11,029 bases of DNA from an uncultured Duganella sp. (GTDB lineage Bacteria; Pseudomonadota; Gammaproteobacteria; Burkholderiales; Burkholderiaceae), in the NCBI GenBank assembly GCA_946482335.1, contig CAMLRG010000180.1, forward strand, positions 1 through 11,029. The letters run 5' to 3'. Below are positions 6,357 to 11,029 of the stretch, piece by piece (position 1 is the stretch's first letter; every line of letters begins with the position of its first letter). Under the pieces are notes generated by a model. It did no database searches. It was not told where the DNA came from and saw only the letters and a list, made by a program, of their open reading frames with translations. A program made the position numbers and the translations under genes.

Positions 6357-9300
6357 TGCTCTTCCTGCGCCAGCCAGCGGCGGCCTTGCGCCAGCACTTG
6401 CTCCAGCTCGGCGCGCACCAGCGCCAACGCGCCCGATATGCTGTCGGGGTGCCCGGTCTTAATTGCCGATTCGGCATCCAGCGTCGCCTTCACCAGGCGC
6501 TTGGCACCCAGCACGCCCACCGCGCCGCGCAGGCCGTGCAGGATGCGCGCCGCCTCGCCGGGCCGGCCTGCGCGCAGCGCCGCATCGGCATCGTCCATCG
6601 GCTGCATGCCGCCTTCGAGCGCGCCGCGCACCATCTTGAACATCACCGCCCGCCCCTTCACATCCTTGCCCATGACGCGCATCAGGCTATCCATGCTGAA
6701 CACCTGGTCGGGCGCTGCCGCCTCCGGCGGCGCAGCTGGGGCGGCCCCGGTCGGGCCGGGTGATTTGCCGGGCAGGTTGCGCTCGATAACGGCCATCATT
6801 TCTTCGATGACGACCGGTTTGGCGATAAAGTCGCTGATCCCGGCCTCGGTGCAGCGATGGCGTTCGGAGGGCAGCACGCCTGCCGTCATGGCAATCACCG
6901 GCAAGTCCAGCTTCAGCTCGTCGCGGATGATGCGCGTGGCGCTGAAGCCATCCAGCACCGGCATTTGCATATCCATCAGTACGATGTGATAGCGGTGGGC
7001 GCTGGTGCGCAGCACATCGACCGCCTGCTGGCCGTCGCCCGCCACGTCGAGCGTGGCGCCCGCCAGTTCCAGGATGCCGCGTGCCACCGCCTGGTTCAGC
7101 AGGTTGTCTTCCACCAGCAGGAAGTGCACGCCGCGCAGGCGGTTGCCCAATGCCGAGGTGGCCGCCGCCGCCTCTTCGCTGCCCTTGGCGGCCGCCAGCG
7201 CCTGGTGCATCGCATCGAACAAGCTGGAAGAGGTGACGGGTTTGACCAGCACCACGTCCGCATCCGGCGAGCCGGCAATCTCGTCGACCTGGTTGCGTGC
7301 AAAGGCGTTCAGCGTCACCACGATGGGCTGGCGATGCCCCTCGGCGGCGCGCCGTATCTCCTGCGCCGCGTTCCTGCCCTGCTCGCCTGGCATATGCCAG
7401 TCGGCCAGCACCACGTCATAGGGGCGCGGACCATCCATGCAGGCGCGAATGCGCTGCAATGCCGCCGCGCCGGAGTCGGCTTCATCCGCTTCCCAGCCCC
7501 ATGCGCGCAGCAATTGCACGATCATGTTGCGGCTGGTGCTGTTGTCGTCCGCCACCAGGACATGCAGCGGTCCAATGGCAGGTTTGCGCCGCGCCGCAGC
7601 GCGTTCGGGCAGCACGCCGAACCAAAGCTCGAAGGAAAACGTGCTGCCACTGCCCGGCACCGTCTGCAAGCGGATCTGGCCGCCCATCAGCTCCACCAGC
7701 CGGCGCGTGATCGCCAGGCCCAGGCCGGTTCCACCGAAACGGCGCGTGATGCTTTCGTCACCCTGCGAGAAGGCGTTGAACAATTGCGTGGTCTGCTGCT
7801 CCGTCATGCCGATGCCCGTGTCGCGCACCTCGAAATAGAGCAGCACGCGGTCGGCCACACGTACCGCAGTCCTGACCGACACCACAACCTCCCCACGCTC
7901 GGTAAACTTGATCGCATTGCTGGCCAGGTTGGTGAGGATTTGCTGCAAACGCAGTGCATCGCCATTCAGCAGGGTTGGCACGTCCGGATCCGTCACGATG
8001 GCCAGCTCCAGTTCCTTGTCGCCAGCGCTCATGGTCATGGTGGTGGCCAGCGTCGACATGGCTTCGTCCAGGTCGAAATCGATCGGGGCCAGCTCCATGC
8101 GGCGCGCCTCGATCTTGGAAAAATCCAGCACGTCGTTCAGGATGCCCAGCAAGGATTGTCCCGACGTGCGGATCATGTTCAGGTACTTGCGCTGCTGCGC
8201 GCTGAGCGACGTATTGCCAAGCAGGTAGACCATGCCCAGCACCGCGTTCATCGGTGTGCGGATCTCATGGCTCATGTTTGCCACGAAATCGCTCTTGGCG
8301 CGGTTGGCCGCCTCGGCGCGGTCGCGTTCGCGTTCCAGCTCCGCCGCGCGCAAGTCCGCCTCCGCCATCAGATGCCGCGATTGCTCTTCCGCCGCCTGCC
8401 TTTCCTGCATCAGGCTGTTGAACGCCTCGGTCAGCTCGCCGATTTCATCCTTGCGCGTAATCGGAATCGGCGAGAACCGCCCGGGCGCCGTCCGCAAGCC
8501 CTGGATGGCGTTGCGCAGCCTGGCCAGTGGCGACAAGAGTTGCAGCGTGATCCAGCCGACCAGCAAGGCGGCCAGCAGCGACGCCGCCACGCCCCAGGCC
8601 AGCAAGTGCAGCCGGAAGCCTTCGAAGGGCTCGAATGCCTCGTGCACCGGCAATGCCGCCGCCAGCAGCCAGTCGGTCGACTTCAGGCGCTTGTAGCTGG
8701 TCAGGCCCGGGACGCCGGCTGCGCTGGTACTGATCACGGTGCCCTCGAAGCCTTCGCGCAGGGCGCGGGTGGTGGCCGGGTTGGCATTGGCGGCGCGCGG
8801 CTGGAGGATGCGGGCGGCTTCCGGATGCACCACGTAGATCGACGGTTCGCTGAGCGTGACGGCAAAGTAGTAACCGGTCCTCCCCACTTTGGCGGTGCGC
8901 AAGTGGCCCAGCATATTGTCCTTGTAGAGCCGCAGCACGCCACTCAGGACGCCCACCACCGCGCCCCGGTCGTCCAGCAGGGGCGCCAGCATGTGCACGA
9001 TCGGCTGGCCGCTAACGCGGCTTTTGACCGGACCGGCGATCAGCGGCTTGCGCGTCTCAAGCACTTTGCGGAAATACTCGCGGTCGGCGACGGAAACGCC
9101 GACCCTGCCTTCGATGCGCGGCACGTCCGCCACCACTTTGCCGGCTGCGTCGATCACAATGACGTCGTCGAACATGGACAGCATGGCGCGTTCTTCGTGC
9201 CATTCGCGCAGCCTGGCGGGGTCGCCGAGCAGCTGGCGCGGCTGCCTGCGGGCCGATTGGGCAATCACGTCCAGCAGGGCGGTGAGCTTGTCGTCCAGTT

Positions 9301-9463
9301 CTTCCGCCGTGCGGGCGACCAGGGCGTCCTGCTGCGCAAACAGCACCTTGGTGAAATCCTCGCGCAGGCGTTGCGCCTGCAATACGGTAACCACCACGAT
9401 CATCACGGTGCAGGTGATGCTGGTGGCCAGGGCAACCTTGACATTGATCCCGAGAGGCTTCAT
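6353..9463 (-). CDS. Hybrid sensor histidine kinase with Cache sensor, two receiver domains and HPt
   Basis: A 1036-residue membrane phosphorelay kinase. Order: first membrane helix (about 11-29); periplasmic double-Cache sensor (about 32-275, with DREYFR and a later [12 protein letters not shown]); second helix (about 284-310); HAMP (311-363) and a coiled linker; HisKA with the phosphorylated H399 in '[18 protein letters not shown]'; HATPase with N516, DTGIGM (548-553) and FGGTGLGL (576-583); first receiver (633-755; D639/D640, phospho-acceptor D688, T717, K741); second receiver (778-897; E785/D786, D831, T860, K882); Pro/Ala-rich linker; HPt domain (about 921-1030) with H976 in ILHGLRG. All key residues are intact, so a full His-Asp-Asp-His relay is plausible. 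No separate output regulator is encoded nearby. The ligand is unknown; Cache domains of this type often bind small metabolites such as amino or organic acids. It resembles BarA/ArcB-style kinases, but orthology cannot be claimed. Confidence 0.95.
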   Translation of the reverse strand: MKPLGINVKVALATSITCTVMIVVVTVLQAQRLREDFTKVLFAQQDALVARTAEELDDKLTALLDVIAQSARRQPRQLLGDPARLREWHEERAMLSMFDDVIVIDAAGKVVADVPRIEGRVGVSVADREYFRKVLETRKPLIAGPVKSRVSGQPIVHMLAPLLDDRGAVVGVLSGVLRLYKDNMLGHLRTAKVGRTGYYFAVTLSEPSIYVVHPEAARILQPRAANANPATTRALREGFEGTVISTSAAGVPGLTSYKRLKSTDWLLAAALPVHEAFEPFEGFRLHLLAWGVAASLLAALLVGWITLQLLSPLARLRNAIQGLRTAPGRFSPIPITRKDEIGELTEAFNSLMQERQAAEEQSRHLMAEADLRAAELERERDRAEAANRAKSDFVANMSHEIRTPMNAVLGMVYLLGNTSLSAQQRKYLNMIRTSGQSLLGILNDVLDFSKIEARRMELAPIDFDLDEAMSTLATTMTMSAGDKELELAIVTDPDVPTLLNGDALRLQQILTNLASNAIKFTERGEVVVSVRTAVRVADRVLLYFEVRDTGIGMTEQQTTQLFNAFSQGDESITRRFGGTGLGLAITRRLVELMGGQIRLQTVPGSGSTFSFELWFGVLPERAAARRKPAIGPLHVLVADDNSTSRNMIVQLLRAWGWEADEADSGAAALQRIRACMDGPRPYDVVLADWHMPGEQGRNAAQEIRRAAEGHRQPIVVTLNAFARNQVDEIAGSPDADVVLVKPVTSSSLFDAMHQALAAAKGSEEAAAATSALGNRLRGVHFLLVEDNLLNQAVARGILELAGATLDVAGDGQQAVDVLRTSAHRYHIVLMDMQMPVLDGFSATRIIRDELKLDLPVIAMTAGVLPSERHRCTEAGISDFIAKPVVIEEMMAVIERNLPGKSPGPTGAAPAAPPEAAAPDQVFSMDSLMRVMGKDVKGRAVMFKMVRGALEGGMQPMDDADAALRAGRPGEAARILHGLRGAVGVLGAKRLVKATLDAESAIKTGHPDSISGALALVRAELEQVLAQGRRWLAQEEH

Positions 9464-9494
9464 CGACGTCCTTTGGGCGGTGCGACTGCTGGCT

Positions 9495-9500
9495 AGTGTA
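9495..9500 (-). promoter_or_regulatory. Candidate -10 element of the histidine kinase gene
   Basis: On the minus strand this reads TACACT, within the AT-rich core (about 9495-9515) of the 125-bp gap between the kinase and DUF2892 genes. It would place transcription start about 25 bases before the kinase ATG. No good -35 hexamer is found at standard spacing, so confidence is low. Confidence 0.25.
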
Positions 9501-9548
9501 ATTTATTTTTGTAACCGCGAATCCAAATGTCTGCTCGACCCCTCTTAT

Positions 9549-9573
9549 CGGGCGAGGAATGTCCCTCGGCCCG
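9549..9573 (+). promoter_or_regulatory. Leader hairpin directly before the DUF2892 ribosome binding site
   Basis: CGGGC (9549-9553) pairs with GCCCG (9569-9573) and GAGG (9554-9557) with CCTC (9564-9567), leaving a 6-base loop and one bulged G (9568): nine base pairs in all. The stem ends two bases before the Shine-Dalgarno AAAGGAG (9576-9582). It may affect translation initiation, message stability or transcript start of the DUF2892-sigma operon. The pairing is read from sequence; the role is inferred. Confidence 0.35.
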
Positions 9574-9588
9574 TTAAAGGAGTGCAAA

Positions 9589-9798
9589 ATGTTCTATGTT
9601 AAAAATGTGCCAACCTGGGAGCGCGTGCTGCGCGTGGTTGCCGGCCTGGCGGTGGCGGTGTGGGGCGTGCTGGCCCTGGGCGGGCTGTGGGGCGCCATGA
9701 CGGCGCTGTCGGCGGCCGGCATCGTACTGTCCGGGCTCGTTGGCTTCTGCCCGGCCTGCGCCATGGTGGGCCGCAAACTGGATAAAGCAAGGAAATAG
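9589..9798 (+). CDS. YgaP-like DUF2892 inner-membrane protein
   Basis: A 69-residue protein matching the YgaP transmembrane / DUF2892 family. It starts with 'FYVKNVPTWERVLRVVAGLA', the usual N-V-x-x-x-E/D-R-x-L-R amphipathic start, followed by two transmembrane helices (about 14-32 and 35-53), a CPAC motif (C54, C57) and a basic tail GRKLDKARK. In E. coli YgaP this membrane unit is joined to a rhodanese domain; here it stands alone. The two cysteines at the membrane edge could be redox-active or bind metal, which is inference. The start at 9589 is chosen because AAAGGAG lies 6 bases upstream; an in-frame ATG at 9559 lies inside the leader hairpin. The sigma factor gene begins one base after the stop, and its ribosome binding site is inside this gene, so the two are almost certainly co-expressed. 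Confidence 0.88.
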   Translation: MFYVKNVPTWERVLRVVAGLAVAVWGVLALGGLWGAMTALSAAGIVLSGLVGFCPACAMVGRKLDKARK

Positions 9799-9799
9799 C

Positions 9800-10318
9800 A
9801 TGGCGCTTCAAGAACAGCACCAGCCGGTGCTGCAAGCCGCCCACGGCGGCGACCCGGCGGCCCTGGCCAAGCTGCTGGCCGTATGCCAGCCGGATATCCG
9901 GCGCTATGCGCAGCGCAATTGCCTGATCAGCGATGTGGACGATGCGGTACAGGAAGTATTGCTGGTGCTGTCGCGCCGGCTCTCCTCGCTCAAGGTGCTG
10001 GCGGCGTTTTCCGGCTGGCTGTTCAAGGTGGTGCAGCGCGAATGCCGTCGCCTGGGGCGGCGCGCCTTCAACTATGACCCTTACGACGAAGAGCGCGCCG
10101 AGCAATGGCTGGCGTCGCACGACGATGCCAGCCTGCGGCTGGAGCTGGCGCAGGCGCTGGAATCGCTGCCGCCCGACTACCTGCGGATTGTGCTGCTGCG
10201 TGACTTCGAAGAGTTAAGCATCGCGGAAATCGCGCAGGAGCTGGGTTTGACGGCGGCCGCCACCAAGAGCCGCCTGCACCGGGCGCGCGCCCTGGCGCGC
10301 GAGTACCTGCTGGCCTGA
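9800..10318 (+). CDS. ECF-like RNA polymerase sigma factor
   Basis: A 172-residue sigma-70-family protein of the ECF layout, with only regions 2 and 4. Region 2 covers about residues 12-88, with 'DVDDAVQEVLLVLSRRL' (45-61, core-binding and -10 recognition helices) and 'FSGWLFKVVQRECRRL' (70-85). Region 4 covers about 115-171, with 'LESLPPDYLRIVLLRDFEEL' (120-139) and the -35-recognising helix-turn-helix 'IAEIAQELGLTAAATKSRLH' (141-160). Cysteines at 29, 41 and 82 are all in region 2. The ATG at 9800 follows AAGGAAA inside the end of the DUF2892 gene, one base after its stop. No anti-sigma factor is recognised beside it; the DUF2892 membrane protein is the only operon partner visible. The converging fixH gene ends 4 bases downstream. 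Target promoters are unknown. Confidence 0.88.
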   Translation: MALQEQHQPVLQAAHGGDPAALAKLLAVCQPDIRRYAQRNCLISDVDDAVQEVLLVLSRRLSSLKVLAAFSGWLFKVVQRECRRLGRRAFNYDPYDEERAEQWLASHDDASLRLELAQALESLPPDYLRIVLLRDFEELSIAEIAQELGLTAAATKSRLHRARALAREYLLA

Positions 10319-10341
10319 GCGCTCAGCGCGCGGCCAGCGGG
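10306..10341. terminator. Possible bidirectional terminator hairpin between sigma and fixH genes
   Basis: The segment 10306-10315 can pair with 10332-10341 in a 10-bp GC-rich stem (one T-G wobble) around a 16-base loop. The loop contains most of the perfect palindrome CTGAGCGCTCAG (10315-10326), which includes the stop codons of both converging genes. No T-run follows, so a terminator role rests on structure and position only. Confidence 0.35.
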
Positions 10342-10850
10342 GTGGCGTCGGCGTCGGCCCGGATGGCCACTTCGCGCGCGGCCGGCCATTGCCAGGCGCC
10401 CTCCAGGCGCCAGTCGCGGTGCTTGCCCTCGACCAGCACCTGCCAGCGCGAGCGCTCCAGCATCGGCAGCGCCACGCTGAAGTTGCCTTCGGCATCGGGC
10501 CGGGCCAGCAGCACCATGTCGCGCGCAGGCTGGGTGGCATGCTGCAGCCGCAGCGACAGCGTTTCGTCGGCAAGCGGCTGGCGGCTGGCGACATGGCCGC
10601 GCAGCAGGCCCGCGGCGGCATCGTAGCGCAGCTCGACCTCCAGGCCGAGGGCGGCGGCGGCTCGGTCGCGCCGCAAATCCTGGTTGATGGCCTTGCCCTT
10701 CTTGTAGTAGTCGCCCACCACCAGCGCATCCTGGCTGGTGAAGGCGACGTAGCTGGTGGCGATGCCGGCCACCGCCACCACGGCAGGACCGAGCATCAGC
10801 AGCCACGGCCAGCGGTGGGTGTACCAGGGGGCTTGAGCAGTCATTTCCAT
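10323..10850 (-). CDS. fixH: FixH family protein (cbb3 oxidase maturation)
   Basis: A 175-residue single-pass membrane protein of the FixH/CcoH family, which takes part in assembly or copper supply of cbb3-type cytochrome c oxidase at the inner membrane. A short N-terminal cytoplasmic part 'APWYTHRWPWLLMLGPAVVA' leads into one transmembrane helix (about 14-36), followed by the family hallmark 'DALVVGDYYKKGKAINQDL' (41-59) and a periplasmic beta-rich domain to the C-terminus. Length is typical of betaproteobacterial FixH. The start at 10848-10850 has GGAG with a 6-base gap; a second Met two codons later is a weaker alternative. It follows the ccoG stop by 10 bases on the same strand, so ccoG-fixH form one operon, presumably with ccoNOP beyond the right edge. 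It converges on the sigma factor gene, 4 bases apart. Confidence 0.92.
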   Translation of the reverse strand: MEMTAQAPWYTHRWPWLLMLGPAVVAVAGIATSYVAFTSQDALVVGDYYKKGKAINQDLRRDRAAAALGLEVELRYDAAAGLLRGHVASRQPLADETLSLRLQHATQPARDMVLLARPDAEGNFSVALPMLERSRWQVLVEGKHRDWRLEGAWQWPAAREVAIRADADATPLAAR

Positions 10851-10860
10851 GTTGTACTCC

Positions 10861-11029
10861 TTAGCGCGGTACGATGAATACCGCTTTTTCCTTGACGGCC
10901 AGCGATGGATCGTCCAGCGCCGTCAATCCGATCGCGATCTTGTTGGAACCGGTCTCGCCCTTGCCATGCTCGGCACGCAGGCGGATCGGCACGGCGCGCG
11001 TTTCGGTCGGTCCCACGTCGACCAGGTCC
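10861..11029 (-). CDS. ccoG: Cytochrome c oxidase accessory protein CcoG, C-terminal fragment (5' part outside window)
   Basis: Only the last 56 codons, counting the TAA stop, are in the window, running in from the right edge. The visible residues include 'DVGPTETRAVPIRLRAEHG', a beta-rich stretch, and the ending VKEKAVFIVPR. This matches the Ig-like C-terminal domain of CcoG (FixG), a polyferredoxin-type membrane protein involved in copper handling for cbb3 oxidase maturation; the ferredoxin and membrane domains would lie outside. The call also rests on the fixH gene 10 bases downstream on the same strand, the standard ccoG-fixH order. No start, promoter or other domain can be described from this fragment. 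It was missed by a minimum ORF length because it is short and open at the edge. Confidence 0.85.
   Translation of the reverse strand, partial: DLVDVGPTETRAVPIRLRAEHGKGETGSNKIAIGLTALDDPSLAVKEKAVFIVPR

Noticed and set aside
6857..9496. An 879-codon open frame on the plus strand across most of the histidine kinase gene
   Set aside because: It is antisense to a kinase with all motifs intact. Its His/Arg/Gln/Ala-rich composition with no recognisable domain is typical of shadow frames in high-GC DNA.
9556..9575. GGAAT...GTT resembling an ECF sigma promoter ahead of the DUF2892-sigma operon (autoregulation)
   Set aside because: The spacer is only 12 bases against the usual ~16, and it would place transcription start at the Shine-Dalgarno or later.
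9559..9588. Upstream ATG for the DUF2892 gene (adds MSLGPLKECK)
   Set aside because: Only one base separates the nearest GAGG from this ATG, it lies in the hairpin, and the ATG at 9589 has a well-spaced AAAGGAG and gives the usual family N-terminus.
1..11029. Defence island, prophage, transposon, toxin-antitoxin or CRISPR content
   Set aside because: No recognisable recombinase, nuclease, toxin, direct-repeat array or terminal inverted repeats were seen. Genes are ordinary metabolic, regulatory and membrane families of uniform composition.

Overview
The window looks like a chromosomal stretch from a high-GC betaproteobacterium, most likely in or near the Oxalobacteraceae (Massilia/Duganella/Janthinobacterium type). 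This rests on strong G/C preference at third codon positions, a FadH-type dienoyl-CoA reductase, a ccoG-fixH pair from a cbb3 oxidase locus, and the overall style of the proteins. The genus is inference; no rRNA or other marker gene is present. There are no tRNA or rRNA genes, insertion sequences, CRISPR arrays or phage genes. Coding density is very high: the longest stretch without a gene is about 125 bp (9464-9588), so there is no gene-free stretch above 300 bases.

Layout. (1) 1-1634, plus: the 3' two-thirds of fadH (2,4-dienoyl-CoA reductase), then a small NTF2/SnoaL-like protein, probably one transcript. (2) 1668-4111: an EamA-type drug/metabolite exporter (minus) divergent from a LysR-type regulator (plus). 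The 90-bp gap holds phased CTCAT/ATGAG half-sites. A YdeI/OmpD-associated-like gene overlaps the end of the lysR gene by 4 bp. (3) 4078-5837, minus: an SDR-DoxX fusion protein followed by an overlapping DUF2269 membrane protein, apparently translationally coupled. (4) 5886-6356, plus: a small unrecognised four-helix membrane protein, divergent from the SDR gene. (5) 6353-9463, minus: a large hybrid histidine kinase (Cache, HAMP, HisKA, HATPase, REC, REC, HPt). (6) 9589-10318, plus: a YgaP-like DUF2892 membrane protein with a CPAC motif, followed one base later by an ECF-like sigma factor. (7) 10323-11029, minus: fixH and the 3' end of ccoG, entering the cbb3 oxidase maturation genes beyond the right edge.

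How the genes relate. The LysR regulator probably controls the exporter and, through its own operon, the YdeI-like protein. The SDR-DoxX and DUF2269 proteins probably form a membrane-associated redox or quinone-linked module. The DUF2892 protein and sigma factor may be a sensor/regulator pair; no recognisable anti-sigma gene lies beside them. The kinase carries a whole phosphorelay except for a final output regulator, which must be encoded elsewhere. I found no clear evidence of a wholly new system. The best leads are the DUF2892-sigma pair with its leader hairpin, the phased lysR/eamA operator, and the SDR-DoxX/DUF2269 module, in which the usual catalytic tyrosine is replaced by phenylalanine.
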